DNA of 64,000 nt from an uncultured Pelagibacteraceae bacterium (GCA_902524955.1 CABZEY010000001.1:124001-188000); one strand, 5' to 3'. Shown: positions 8,379 to 18,039, counted from the first letter of the stretch. The notes: generated from the sequence alone by a model not told the origin. Translations and numbers: made by a program.

Positions 8379-9708
8379 CGCTCATCTCTTGTTCTAACCA
8401 TTTAGCATATTTTAAAAATCTTAAATCGTCAAACTTATTGCCTATAATTTGTAAACCTAGCGGTAAGTTGTTTTCACCACTCAAAACCGGTAAATTTAAA
8501 GTTGGCAAACCCATATAGGTCCAAATAGTTGATAACTCTGGACTACCTGTTGATGCTAATCCTTTATCAGCGACCCCTAAAGATGACGGGGTAATAACAC
8601 CATAATAGTCATCAAAAACTTCCTTATATGACTCATAAGCGCGAGATCTAAAATCAATTGCTTCGCCATATTCATACGCAGAATATTTTTTCCCTCTTTC
8701 AATGGCTTTGATCAAATTTTTTCCTAGGGATTTTTTACTTAACCTATAATAATCGCTAAAACTTCTAGCCATATCAGTCTCATGAATTATTTTATGATAC
8801 TTAAAGATATCTTTGAAATACGAAGGCTCATCGAATACTTCAACATTTTTTTTAAATGACTTAATAAAATAATTAAATATTTCTTGATTTTTTTTACTAA
8901 TTTTTTTCCAACTTTCAGTTTTATAAAAAATGAATTTTGGTTCAAATTCCAATTCTTTTTCTAATTCGTCCATCATATTATCTGCTGAATAATGAACAGT
9001 GTCACAATCATATAAATCCTTTTTAATTAATACTTTAGAAAAATATGCAGCATCTTCAACGGTGCGAGAAAAAACTCCAACTTGATCGAGAAACGATGAT
9101 TGTTTTAGAATTCCTGTTCGTGAAATTAACCCAAAAGAGGGTTTATAACCAACTACACCACAATAAGATGCCGGTCTTATTACAGATCCATTTGTTTGTG
9201 TACCAACCGCAAGGGGAGTCATATATGAAGCGACTGCTGCTGCAGATCCACTAGATGAACCGCCTGGTGTCCTAGTATAATCATGAGGATTCTTGGTTTT
9301 TCCGGGATCAAAATAGGCTAATTCAGTTGTCACTGTTTTCCCCATTAATATTGCACCGGAATTTTTTATTAAGTTTGAAACTTCTGAGTCTTGGCTTAAA
9401 CTTTTACCTTTCCTTAATTTAGTGCCGCACTCAGTTGGCATATCATAAGTTCCAATAATATCTTTTAATGCAACTGGTATACCATGAAGTGGTCCTAAGG
9501 GTTTACCCGAAGATCTATATGTATCTGCTTCTTCGGCCTTCTCTAAAAGTTTCTTTTTATCAAAAAAAGCCCAGGCACAAACTTTTTTTTCAAACTTTTC
9601 AATTCTATTAATGTAAACTTCACACAGCTCTTTAGAGGTAACTTCTCCGCTCTTTATTTTGTCAACGAGTTCAATAATTTTAAAATTAATTATATCTTCT
9701 GAAATCAT
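8371..9708 (-). CDS. Amidase-signature family enzyme
   Basis: Amidase-signature hydrolases cleave carboxamides with a Lys-cisSer-Ser triad. Here these are Lys82 (ALKDIIGT), a serine at 151/152 in the GGSSSGSAAAVA loop, and Ser175 in GTQTNGSVIRPA. The 445 residues match free-standing amidases. There are no gatC or gatB neighbours, so this is unlikely to be the Glu-tRNA amidotransferase subunit. It begins 6 bases after the TRAP permease DctM, which suggests that it acts on an imported amide or ester, but that is inference from position. Confidence 0.87.
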   Translation of the reverse strand: MISEDIINFKIIELVDKIKSGEVTSKELCEVYINRIEKFEKKVCAWAFFDKKKLLEKAEEADTYRSSGKPLGPLHGIPVALKDIIGTYDMPTECGTKLRKGKSLSQDSEVSNLIKNSGAILMGKTVTTELAYFDPGKTKNPHDYTRTPGGSSSGSAAAVASYMTPLAVGTQTNGSVIRPASYCGVVGYKPSFGLISRTGILKQSSFLDQVGVFSRTVEDAAYFSKVLIKKDLYDCDTVHYSADNMMDELEKELEFEPKFIFYKTESWKKISKKNQEIFNYFIKSFKKNVEVFDEPSYFKDIFKYHKIIHETDMARSFSDYYRLSKKSLGKNLIKAIERGKKYSAYEYGEAIDFRSRAYESYKEVFDDYYGVITPSSLGVADKGLASTGSPELSTIWTYMGLPTLNLPVLSGENNLPLGLQIIGNKFDDLRFLKYAKWLEQEMSDE

Positions 9709-9714
9709 TTATTG

Positions 9715-11079
9715 TTAGTTCGCAAACAAAGTTTCTGGTAACCATAGTGCAATACCTGGAAACAAATACATTAATACCATTGCAAAAATTACTATTCCTA
9801 AGAATGGACCAATTCCCTTAAATATTTCCAATAGTTCCACATTCTTGGATTGCACGCCTTTAAGATAATAGGCTGACATGGCCATAGGTGGAGTTAAAAA
9901 AGAAGTCTGCAAATTTAATGCTATTAACATAGCAAAGAAATATGGATTAACATTATAAACTTCTAATAATGGTAAAAAAATTGGAACAAATATAATTAGT
10001 ATCTCTGTCCATTCAAGCGGCCAACCTAGTAAAAAAATTATTATTTGTGTGATTACAAGAAATTGCCATGGTTTTAAATCCATTGACGTAAAAAAATGTT
10101 CAAAAACTTCATGACCACCTAAATAAGAAAATACTGATGCAAAAGTCCAAGAACCAACGAAAAGCCACATTATCATTGCTGATGTTTTAGCTGTGAGAAA
10201 AACTGAGTCTTTAAAATTCTTCCACTTTAATGACTTGTAAATTAATGAAAGAAAAATAGATCCTAGGGCACCGATCGCTGCAGCCTCTGCAGGTGTTGCG
10301 AGTCCAGCGAGAATAGTTCCAAGAACTAACATTATTAAAGTAAATAATGGAACAAATGAAATTAGGATTTCTTTCACTATTTCAAAAGTTGGGGGAATTT
10401 CCTCCGCTGGTGGTTTTGGCGCTACTTTAGGATTAAAATAAGCTAACGTTATCGAATAAATAATATATAAAAATGCTAATAGTAAGCCTGGGAAAATAGC
10501 GGCAGCAAATAATCTAAGTGGTGATAGTTGAGCAATTACTGAATAAACAATAAGCATTATGCTTGGTGGTATTAAAATTCCAAGGCATCCTCCTGCGCAA
10601 ATGACTCCAGATGCAAACTTTTTGTCATATCCAGCTTTAATCATAGCTGGCCAAGCCAATAAGCCCATTAAAGTCACTACCGCTCCAATTATTCCTGTTG
10701 CTGTAGAAAATAAAGCACATGTTACTAAAGCTGCGACTGCCATTGAACCAGGTAACTTATGAGAAGCCAACCTGATCGCAAAAAATAATCTAGATACAAT
10801 TCCTGCCCGTTCTACCAGATAACCCATGAATAAAAATAAAGGTACAGCAGTTAAAACATTATTGTCCATTACAGTGTAAGTATTCTGAACAAATAGACCA
10901 AAAATTCTATTATCCAAAATATGGTCCATGATTGCCCAATCAAAGTAGGCGTAGTAACCAAAAATAATTCCCATTGCCATTAAAGTGAAAGCAATAGGAA
11001 AACCTAACAGGACACATCCTAAAAAAACTACCATCATTATGATAGCTATCGTTGGGTTAGGTATATAGTATCCAAACAT
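9715..11079 (-). CDS. dctM: TRAP transporter large permease (DctM family)
   Basis: This is the 454-residue large membrane subunit of a tripartite ATP-independent periplasmic transporter, which drives uptake of organic acids and related solutes with a sodium gradient. It is hydrophobic throughout, with about 12 helices and the typical GxxLGIPIAFxL start (FLGCVLLGFPIAFTL) and GILIPPSIMLIVYS. It lies 4 bases after DctQ. The extended C-terminal helices are consistent with the larger DctM type. The substrate is not evident. Confidence 0.93.
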   Translation of the reverse strand: MFGYYIPNPTIAIIMMVVFLGCVLLGFPIAFTLMAMGIIFGYYAYFDWAIMDHILDNRIFGLFVQNTYTVMDNNVLTAVPLFLFMGYLVERAGIVSRLFFAIRLASHKLPGSMAVAALVTCALFSTATGIIGAVVTLMGLLAWPAMIKAGYDKKFASGVICAGGCLGILIPPSIMLIVYSVIAQLSPLRLFAAAIFPGLLLAFLYIIYSITLAYFNPKVAPKPPAEEIPPTFEIVKEILISFVPLFTLIMLVLGTILAGLATPAEAAAIGALGSIFLSLIYKSLKWKNFKDSVFLTAKTSAMIMWLFVGSWTFASVFSYLGGHEVFEHFFTSMDLKPWQFLVITQIIIFLLGWPLEWTEILIIFVPIFLPLLEVYNVNPYFFAMLIALNLQTSFLTPPMAMSAYYLKGVQSKNVELLEIFKGIGPFLGIVIFAMVLMYLFPGIALWLPETLFAN

Positions 11080-11083
11080 TTTG

Positions 11084-11671
11084 TTATTCTTTATTAAATT
11101 CTGTATGGGAAGTTCTCATTAATATTTTTTCAGTCTCTTCTGAATCTATCTCTCTTGAAGCCCAATTACCGGTTTTGATACAAACTATGCATCTTAAAAC
11201 TTCAGCTACACCTTGTAATGTCAATAATAAACCTGACAATGGTATAAGCGACTTAGCCATATATATTTGAATTTGAGCAGGACTGTTCCAACTAGTTTCT
11301 TTCACTTTCCATGCCATACCAGCGTAATCTATGCCTGCAAATGTTAATGCTAAAACACCTGGGAAAAAAAATATAAAATATAGCCATAAATCTAACTTGG
11401 CCTGTTTCACTGGTTTCATTAAACGATACAAAACATCTCCTCTAACATGTGCTTCTGTAGCTAACGTATAAGCTCCTGCCATCATGAAGATTGCTCCATA
11501 CATCTGTAGACTGAAATCAAAATTCCATAAAGTTGGCTTATTAAAAACATAAGCCATTATAACTTCATAACATGTTCCCAAACACAAAATTACGATACAC
11601 CAGGAAAAAGCTTTCCCCACCGATATACTTAATGTGTCGGCAAATTTTATGTAAGTGTTATATTTTTCCAT
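11084..11671 (-). CDS. dctQ: TRAP transporter small permease (DctQ family)
   Basis: A 195-residue small subunit with four hydrophobic segments. The pattern WNFDFSLQMYGAIFMMAGAYTLATEAHVRGDVLYR is typical of DctQ proteins. It sits between the receptor and the large permease, and a stable hairpin separates it from dctP, so the receptor can be made in excess of the membrane parts. Confidence 0.9.
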   Translation of the reverse strand: MEKYNTYIKFADTLSISVGKAFSWCIVILCLGTCYEVIMAYVFNKPTLWNFDFSLQMYGAIFMMAGAYTLATEAHVRGDVLYRLMKPVKQAKLDLWLYFIFFFPGVLALTFAGIDYAGMAWKVKETSWNSPAQIQIYMAKSLIPLSGLLLTLQGVAEVLRCIVCIKTGNWASREIDSEETEKILMRTSHTEFNKE

Positions 11672-11700
11672 GAAAGATCTATATTCTTTTTTAAGTTATA

Positions 11701-11730
11701 AAAAAAGGGGGATTTTAATCCCCCTTTTTT
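11701..11730 (-). terminator. Strong hairpin between dctP and dctQ (attenuator or mRNA stabiliser)
   Basis: Arms AAAAAAGGGGGATT and AATCCCCCTTTTTT form an almost perfect stem with a very short loop, ending in a U-run on both strands. It lies 14 bases after the dctP stop and 30 bases before the dctQ start, inside the operon. It would act as a partial terminator or 3-prime end stabiliser that leaves more dctP than dctQM transcript. The structure is seen directly, and the role is inferred. Confidence 0.85.
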
Positions 11731-11743
11731 AGATTTTAAAACA

Positions 11744-12910
11744 TTAGATTTTTACACTTGCTATCGGACCAAACTCATTCTCATAAGCCAATCTGTAATT
11801 TGGTTGATTCATGAGTAAGTATTTCATCACTTTTTTAGCATAAGCTTTTTGAGAGTTGATAATTTTTGCAAAGAATGGATCTTTAGCAGAAAATTCTTTT
11901 ACAACTTTATCCCAACCTTTTAACTGTTCAGCTAAAATTTCATCTGATGTTTGATAAACATTTACACCGCTCTCATTCATTAGTTTTGCTAAATCATTTG
12001 AGTATCTTACAAGTGCTTTAAAATAGTTATCACTGTTTGCACTGTAAGCAGCATATTTAAGAATTGCTTGATGTTTAGGCGATAAACTATTGTATCTTTT
12101 TTTGTTTATCGGAATTTCAAACATCTCTTGTGATTGGTGAAATGACCCTAAATGGTAATGCTTAGACACATCCTGCATACCAAACTGAGAGTCTGATGTA
12201 GGGTTGTTAAATTCCGCTGCATCAATTAATCCAGTTTTCATAGCTGGCTGAATTTCTCCACCTGGAAGTTGTCTAACTACCATTCCCATTGCAGTAAGAA
12301 CGTTCGTTGCTAATCCAACAGTACGATATTTCATACCTTTAACATCGGCAACTTTAGTTACATTCTTTTTAAACCAACCGAAAGGTTGTGCTGGCATTGG
12401 CATATGAAAGAAACCAACGTAATCGTATCCTACTTTACTTAATGTTTCTTCATATAATGCTCTACCTCCACCATATTCCATCCATCCCATAACTTCTTGA
12501 GATGATAATCCGTATGACGGTCCTGTACCAAATAAAGATGCAGCAGGATTTTTTCCGTACCAGTATGCTGTCACCCAATGCCCCATATCTAAGGCACCAG
12601 AGCTAACTGCTTGTCCGATTTCAGAAGTTTTTACAACTGCTCCAACTGGCTGCAAATCAATTTTTAATTCTCCACCTGACATTTCCTCTACCATTCTTGT
12701 GTAGTCTTTTGCCATTTCGAAGAAAATATTTGCTCCACTTGGCCATGCAGCTTGCATTTTTAAAGTGACAGTTTTTCCACCGCCGCCACCGCCGCTCTCT
12801 TTAGGCTTACAAGCAGCGAGTAGACCAGCTGTAGCTAAAGCTCCAGTTGCGGCTGCTTTTTTTAAGAAACGACGTCTTTTACTTGTAGTCGTTTTTGTTT
12901 TTTGTGACAT
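11744..12910 (-). CDS. dctP: TRAP transporter solute-binding protein (DctP family)
   Basis: This is the periplasmic receptor that captures solute for DctQM. The 388 residues open with SKRRRFLKK, a twin-arginine-like signal, and a hydrophobic stretch ending LLAACK, so it may be lipidated at Cys34. A glycine-rich linker follows. The DctP core includes QAAWPSG, GALDMGHW, the central MKYRTVGLATNVLTAMG with the family's binding arginine, and GLIDAAEFNNP. This resembles the DctP group for 2-oxo acids and lactate-type solutes more than C4-dicarboxylate DctP, but the substrate is not proven. GGGAGAAAAAC precedes the start. Confidence 0.93.
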   Translation of the reverse strand: MSQKTKTTTSKRRRFLKKAAATGALATAGLLAACKPKESGGGGGGKTVTLKMQAAWPSGANIFFEMAKDYTRMVEEMSGGELKIDLQPVGAVVKTSEIGQAVSSGALDMGHWVTAYWYGKNPAASLFGTGPSYGLSSQEVMGWMEYGGGRALYEETLSKVGYDYVGFFHMPMPAQPFGWFKKNVTKVADVKGMKYRTVGLATNVLTAMGMVVRQLPGGEIQPAMKTGLIDAAEFNNPTSDSQFGMQDVSKHYHLGSFHQSQEMFEIPINKKRYNSLSPKHQAILKYAAYSANSDNYFKALVRYSNDLAKLMNESGVNVYQTSDEILAEQLKGWDKVVKEFSAKDPFFAKIINSQKAYAKKVMKYLLMNQPNYRLAYENEFGPIASVKI

Positions 12911-12926
12911 GTTTTTCTCCCATGTT

Positions 12927-12940
12927 AGTTAAATTTAACT
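12927..12940. promoter_or_regulatory. Perfect palindrome upstream of dctP, candidate operator
   Basis: AGTTAAATTTAACT is a perfect 14-base palindrome 16 bases upstream of the dctP start codon. The size fits a dimeric regulator binding site, but in such AT-rich DNA it may be a chance event. The remaining gap to 13080 (140 bases) shows no gene that I can see, and must hold the dctP promoter. Confidence 0.35.
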
Positions 12941-13080
12941 CATAGATTTTAACCCAATAAATCGTAAGCTGTCTATTGAAATAATTTTTTTAAAACGAAG
13001 AATTCTAAAAATTCATGGAAATCGTGATAAAAATCATTAAGCAATTTAACTTAATTTACAAAAAGCAACTTTAGGTTGAA

Positions 13081-14037
13081 CTAGTTTACACGATCTTTTG
13101 GGGCAATTTTTTTATTTAAAAAACTATCCAAATTGTCAATTGCTCTATTACCCATTGCTATTCTAGTACTTGATGTAGCGCTACCTAAGTGAGGCAATAA
13201 AAATAAATTATTTAATTCTAAATACTTTTTATTAATAGTTGGTTCTCCACGATAAACATCTAAACCTAAAGCAAAAACTTTACCATTTTTCATCGCTTTA
13301 ATCATTGTCTCATCTTCAATAACTTCACCTCTTGCAGCATTAGCAATTACAACACCGTCCGGAAAATTTTTAATAGATTCTTCGTTAATTAAATTTTCGG
13401 TATCCTTTGATCCTGGACAATTAATAGACAAAAATTCACTATTTTGAAACAAACTGTTTACTTCTTCATGATAAATAGCTCCATTTTCTAAATCAGGATT
13501 CAGTCGCTTTCTGTTATGATAATGTATTTCCATATCAAATCCTCTGGCTCTTTTAGCTACAGCTCTTCCAATTCTACCCATTCCTAAAATTCCTAATTTT
13601 TTTCCAGTCATTTGTTTTCCTATGAGATAGTCTGCAGACCATTTCCAATTTTCAGTTTCTGCCGCTTTACGACCCTCATAGGCTCTTCTTGATGCACCAA
13701 GAAGTAACAAAATAGAAATATCTGCTGTAGCATCGGTTAAAACATCAGGTGTATTTGTAACGATGATTCCTTTATTAGCTGCAGTATCAACGTCAATATT
13801 TCCAAAACCTACTGCATAGTTAGAAATAATTTTTACACTTTCAGGTAATTTCAAAATTAAATCTTTACTTAATATTGTATCCGGGAACGTTAAAATACCA
13901 TTACAATCCTTTGCATATTTTAATATTTCTTTTGGAGAAAGTAATTTATCGTCATTATTTAACCTAACATCAAAAATATTAGAAATCCTCTCAGAGTTTT
14001 CACTTAATAATCTTCTAGTAACAAGAATTTTTTTCAT
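13081..14037 (-). CDS. D-2-hydroxyacid dehydrogenase (glyoxylate/hydroxypyruvate reductase type)
   Basis: A 318-residue NAD(P)-dependent D-isomer 2-hydroxyacid dehydrogenase. The Rossmann motif is GMGRIG at 152-157. The catalytic set is Arg236 (NAARGE), Glu265 and His283 (PHLGSAT). The pattern resembles GyaR/GhrB, which reduces glyoxylate or hydroxypyruvate. It is the last gene of the GlcDEF block and overlaps glcF by 4 bases, so interconversion of glyoxylate and glycolate, or of hydroxypyruvate and glycerate, is a reasonable role. Confidence 0.88.
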   Translation of the reverse strand: MKKILVTRRLLSENSERISNIFDVRLNNDDKLLSPKEILKYAKDCNGILTFPDTILSKDLILKLPESVKIISNYAVGFGNIDVDTAANKGIIVTNTPDVLTDATADISILLLLGASRRAYEGRKAAETENWKWSADYLIGKQMTGKKLGILGMGRIGRAVAKRARGFDMEIHYHNRKRLNPDLENGAIYHEEVNSLFQNSEFLSINCPGSKDTENLINEESIKNFPDGVVIANAARGEVIEDETMIKAMKNGKVFALGLDVYRGEPTINKKYLELNNLFLLPHLGSATSSTRIAMGNRAIDNLDSFLNKKIAPKDRVN

Positions 14038-15338
14038 AATTTGTGTAATCCAACTGGTTTTTTTCCACCAGTGAACCAGTCTATAAGTTCTATCGTGTGA
14101 ACAATCGGCGTCTCAGTTCCATTAGATATTTGTGTTATACAACCGACATTTCCTGCAGCTATTATATCAGGTTTAATTTTTTTTATATTTTCACATTTTC
14201 TTTTTAATAATTCAGAGGCAATGTTATCATGCAATAAATTATATGTACCTGCAGAACCGCAACACAAGTGTCCATCTGGCACTTCTAAAATGTTATTTCC
14301 AGTTTTCTTTAGTAGCTCGATAGGTTGATCATGAACTTTTTGTCCATGTTGCATTGAACATGCGGAGTGATAAGCAATGTTATACCTTTTGGAATGATTT
14401 GTTCTTGTAAAATCTAATTTAATTGACTGTTCTAAATACTCAGTAATATCAAGTGCAATATCACTTATGACCTTGGCTTTTTTTCTCAGTAATTTGTCTG
14501 AGTGATTTTTAAAAATAAAACTATAATCTTTAATCGTAGTGCCACAACCTGATGTATTTACTAAAATTGCATCAATATTTTCTTTTTCATATAAATCATA
14601 CCAAGCATTAATATTTTGTGTAAAATATTTATGTGAAATCTCCTCTTTTCCTAAATGGTGAGTTAAAGATCCACAACATTTGATTTCTTTCAAAATATGT
14701 ACCTCAATGCCATGTCTCAAAAGAACATTGATTGAAGCGTCATTAATATTTGGCGATATAGCCTTCTGAACGCAGCCAGTTAATAATGCAACTTTAGAAA
14801 TACATTTTTTGCTTGGCTTGAAAACAACATTTTCAGGAAATTCTGAATCTAAAAATACTTTCGGCATATAAGATATCATATGCTTTATTTTTTTTGGCAA
14901 CAGAAAGTGTAGTGGTTTCGATAACGCTGAAATCTTAGCTAAAAATTTAAACATTTTTGGCTTTGGTAAAATATAGGCCAACATAATTCTGATTAATCTT
15001 TCAAAAATTGGTCTCCTATATGTCCTCTCGACGTGATTCCTGCCATGATCAATTAAGTGCATATAATCTACACCTGATGGACAAGTAGTTAAACAAGCGT
15101 AACAAGAAAGGCATCTATCGATATGCTTAACAACTTTCTTACTAGGTGGCTTATTGTTTTCCAGCATATCTTTAATCATATAAATTCTTCCTCTTGGACC
15201 ATCTAGTTCGTCACCTAAAATTTGATAAGTTGGACAGGTTGCATTACACATCCCGCAGTGCACACACTTCCTAAAAATTTTCTCTGAGTTTTCTATTTCA
15301 GGATCTTGTAACTGATTTTTTTTAAAATTTGTTTGCAT
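14034..15338 (-). CDS. glcF: Glycolate oxidase iron-sulfur subunit GlcF
   Basis: GlcF carries electrons from the flavin subunits to the respiratory chain during glycolate oxidation. Two 4Fe-4S motifs are visible: Cys25, 28, 31, 35 and Cys76, 79, 82, 86. The C-terminal half has two CCG-type domains (KCCGSLTHHLG and LCCGSAGTYN) typical of GlcF/LutA-like proteins. At 434 residues it is of standard length. It starts on the stop of glcE and belongs to the glcD-glcE-glcF block, in that order. Confidence 0.94.
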   Translation of the reverse strand: MQTNFKKNQLQDPEIENSEKIFRKCVHCGMCNATCPTYQILGDELDGPRGRIYMIKDMLENNKPPSKKVVKHIDRCLSCYACLTTCPSGVDYMHLIDHGRNHVERTYRRPIFERLIRIMLAYILPKPKMFKFLAKISALSKPLHFLLPKKIKHMISYMPKVFLDSEFPENVVFKPSKKCISKVALLTGCVQKAISPNINDASINVLLRHGIEVHILKEIKCCGSLTHHLGKEEISHKYFTQNINAWYDLYEKENIDAILVNTSGCGTTIKDYSFIFKNHSDKLLRKKAKVISDIALDITEYLEQSIKLDFTRTNHSKRYNIAYHSACSMQHGQKVHDQPIELLKKTGNNILEVPDGHLCCGSAGTYNLLHDNIASELLKRKCENIKKIKPDIIAAGNVGCITQISNGTETPIVHTIELIDWFTGGKKPVGLHKL

Positions 15339-16540
15339 TATATACCTGAATACATTTTATTTGGATTTAATATACCCTTAGGATCAAAACTTTCCTTCAA
15401 TTTTTTTGATAATATTCTTAAACTTGAGTTTGAATAAGTTAAAAACTCCTCACTCTTTCGAAAATTATCATCTGCTCTTAAAACAGTTAAATGTCCGTCG
15501 TGCTTTAAACAGAAAATTCTCATCTGATCAAGATCCTGTTGGTTTGATAATGAACACCAGGCGACATTACCACCCCAGTCTAAAAAATATTTATATTTTA
15601 CGTTCTCAAAATATTTTATAAAATTTCTCATATTTGTAATTGGTAAGGAAATTTTACAAATACTATCATCTGTATTGGCATAACCTTCTAAATTTTTAAC
15701 TTCTCTCCAAAAGATAGATGTTTGATACACGTCTAAAATTATAACTGATTTATCTTTAAAAATTTTTTTTAAAGATTGAATTCTCTCAATTACTGAAGTT
15801 TTTGGTCCCTGTATCCGTAGACCTAATGCTGATGTATCTTTTTTAACATCATTTAATGTTAAGAATGAAACATTATCGTGTGGAAAAAAACATGCTCCAG
15901 ATATTTCTAAAGAGGAGTCTAATGCAATTTGAAATATCTCAAGAGCTTGGATGTAATCAATATTATTTATTAAAAAAGTTTCTTCATGTTCAGGTATTGG
16001 AGATACTTTTAAGTTAATTTCAGTGACTGCACATAATGTTCCGTAAGAACCACTTATCACTTTGCTTAAATCATAACCTGTCACATTCTTCACTACTGTT
16101 CCACCAGATTTAATTTTAGCACCTGAACCATTTACAGCTTTAAACCCCAAAACATGATCTCTCAATGCTCCATTTTTATATCTACCTGGTCCGGATAAAT
16201 TACATGAAACTACTCCACCAATTGAACCTGGATTAGATTTACCAGAATATATGTACCCTAAATCATTAGGTTCAAATCCTAAAAATTGATTTTTTTTTCG
16301 CAATTCTGACTCGATTTCTTCTATGGACGTACCCGGCAAAACTTTAATGTATAGTTCTTCTGGGAAATACTCTAAAATCCCAGACATTGATCCTAGACTT
16401 AGAGTTTGTGATGATTGAATAATTCTACCGATTTTTTTTGAATTATACCCAACAATTTCTAATGGGCTGCTCTTATTAAAATTTTCAAATATAAAATCTG
16501 ATACTTCTTGTTCAGATTTCGCGGAGTAAAATCCAGACAT
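15338..16540 (-). CDS. glcE: Glycolate oxidase FAD-binding subunit GlcE
   Basis: GlcE is the smaller of the two FAD-binding subunits of bacterial glycolate dehydrogenase. The 400 residues show the PCMH-type FAD-binding fold: a diverged pyrophosphate loop (EIVGYNSKK) near 31-40, then GSIGGVVSCNLSGPGR near 112-125 and GGTVVKNVTGYDLSKVISGSYGTLC near 146-170. It ends with LNPNKMYSG, like other GlcE and GlcD subunits. The junctions with glcD and glcF are one-base overlaps, so the three are translationally coupled. Confidence 0.92.
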   Translation of the reverse strand: MSGFYSAKSEQEVSDFIFENFNKSSPLEIVGYNSKKIGRIIQSSQTLSLGSMSGILEYFPEELYIKVLPGTSIEEIESELRKKNQFLGFEPNDLGYIYSGKSNPGSIGGVVSCNLSGPGRYKNGALRDHVLGFKAVNGSGAKIKSGGTVVKNVTGYDLSKVISGSYGTLCAVTEINLKVSPIPEHEETFLINNIDYIQALEIFQIALDSSLEISGACFFPHDNVSFLTLNDVKKDTSALGLRIQGPKTSVIERIQSLKKIFKDKSVIILDVYQTSIFWREVKNLEGYANTDDSICKISLPITNMRNFIKYFENVKYKYFLDWGGNVAWCSLSNQQDLDQMRIFCLKHDGHLTVLRADDNFRKSEEFLTYSNSSLRILSKKLKESFDPKGILNPNKMYSGI

Positions 16541-18027
16541 TAGAATCTTGGTAAATTAGGAAATTTATCTTTACCTTTATGTATGTGCATTCTACCACCC
16601 TCAGCGCAGCGATGTAAAATAGGAAAAACCTTTCCTGGATTCAGAAGATTATTTTTATCGAATGCATTTTTAATATTTAATTGTTGTTGAATATCGTTAT
16701 CATTGAACATTTCACACATAAGTTCTCTTTTCTCAACACCAATACCATGTTCGCCGGATAGTACTCCTCCAACTTTAACACAATATTTTAAAATATCTGC
16801 TCCAAAGTCCTCAGCTTTCTTCATCTCAGCTGGATTATTAGAATCAAACATAATCAAGGGATGCAAGTTTCCATCTCCTGCATGAAAACAGTTTGCTACA
16901 TTAAGCTTATATTTTTTTGAAAGCTTATTTATATGACCTAGAACGTCTGCTAACTTGTTTCTAGGTATTGAACCATCCATACAAATATAATCTGGTGCCA
17001 ATACTCCGCACGCTGTAAAAGCAGCTTTACGTCCTTTCCAAAATCTTAGTCGTTCTGCATCGCTATTACTTGCGCGATTATATGAAGCCTTGTTCATCTT
17101 TGCTATATCTAAAACTTTATCTATTAATGTATCAACCTCACTTGATGTACCATCAAGCTCAACAATCAATAAAGCCTCTACATCTCTTGGATAACCAGCT
17201 TTTGCATAATTATCTGTTGCAATAATTAACGGTTTATCCATTATTTCCATTCCTGCAGGAACTATGCCTTTAGCAATTATATCAGCAACACAATTTCCAG
17301 AGTCCTCGATAGTATCAAAACCAATTAATACAGCTCTTACAGATTCTGGTTTCTTTAAAATTCTAACTGTAACCTCAGTTACAACGCCTAATAGACCTTC
17401 TGAACCAGTGATTAAGCCCAGTAAGTCATAACCCTCAGAATCTAAATGTTTTCCTCCAATTTTTAATACAGTTCCATCCATTAAAACTATTTCCGCACCC
17501 ATTAAATTATTAGTAGTTGTCCCGTATTTTAATGAATGAACACCTCCAGAATTCTCTGCAACATTCCCACCAATAGAACAGGCTAATTGGCTAGAGGGGT
17601 CAGGAGCGTAATAATAGTTTTTATGTTGAACGGACTCAGTAATTGCTAAATTGGTAACACAAGGTTGTGCAACTACACAACGGTTATCAAAATCTGTTTC
17701 AAGAATTTTGTTAAATTTACCCATACCTAATAAAATACAATCTGCCAAAGGTATCGAACCACCGGACAATCCAGTTCCAGCTCCTCTTGGAACAACTTTT
17801 ATTTTATTTTCATGGCAATATCTAAGTATCTGAGAAACTTCTTCAGTTGTTTCAGGTAAAATAACTGCAATTGGTTTTTGCCTATAAACAGATAGTCCAT
17901 CTGTTTCATAAGGTCTTATTTCGTCATCTGTATGAATTATATTTGAACTGATCTTATTAAGATCATAAATAATTTGTTTTTTATTCTCTATAACATTTGT
18001 ATCGGGCTCTGGTAATCTTAAAGGCAT
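16540..18027 (-). CDS. glcD: Glycolate oxidase FAD-binding subunit GlcD
   Basis: GlcD is the catalytic FAD subunit that oxidises glycolate (and often D-lactate) to glyoxylate or pyruvate. The FAD pyrophosphate loop PRGAGTGLSGGS is at 80-91. GNVAENSGGVHSLKYGTT and TGSEGLLGVVTEVTVRI complete the binding domain, and CFHAGDGNLHP and SGEHGIGVEKR are the C-terminal active-site motifs. The 495 residues match E. coli GlcD. The gene lies 12 bases after the aminotransferase, so glyoxylate made here has a nearby amination enzyme. Confidence 0.95.
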   Translation of the reverse strand: MPLRLPEPDTNVIENKKQIIYDLNKISSNIIHTDDEIRPYETDGLSVYRQKPIAVILPETTEEVSQILRYCHENKIKVVPRGAGTGLSGGSIPLADCILLGMGKFNKILETDFDNRCVVAQPCVTNLAITESVQHKNYYYAPDPSSQLACSIGGNVAENSGGVHSLKYGTTTNNLMGAEIVLMDGTVLKIGGKHLDSEGYDLLGLITGSEGLLGVVTEVTVRILKKPESVRAVLIGFDTIEDSGNCVADIIAKGIVPAGMEIMDKPLIIATDNYAKAGYPRDVEALLIVELDGTSSEVDTLIDKVLDIAKMNKASYNRASNSDAERLRFWKGRKAAFTACGVLAPDYICMDGSIPRNKLADVLGHINKLSKKYKLNVANCFHAGDGNLHPLIMFDSNNPAEMKKAEDFGADILKYCVKVGGVLSGEHGIGVEKRELMCEMFNDNDIQQQLNIKNAFDKNNLLNPGKVFPILHRCAEGGRMHIHKGKDKFPNLPRF

Positions 18028-18039
18028 AATCTTAGTATA

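Noticed and set aside
8371-9708. GatA (Glu-tRNA amidotransferase subunit A)
   Set aside because: No gatB or gatC is close, and the neighbours are a TRAP transporter. A free-standing amidase is the better call.
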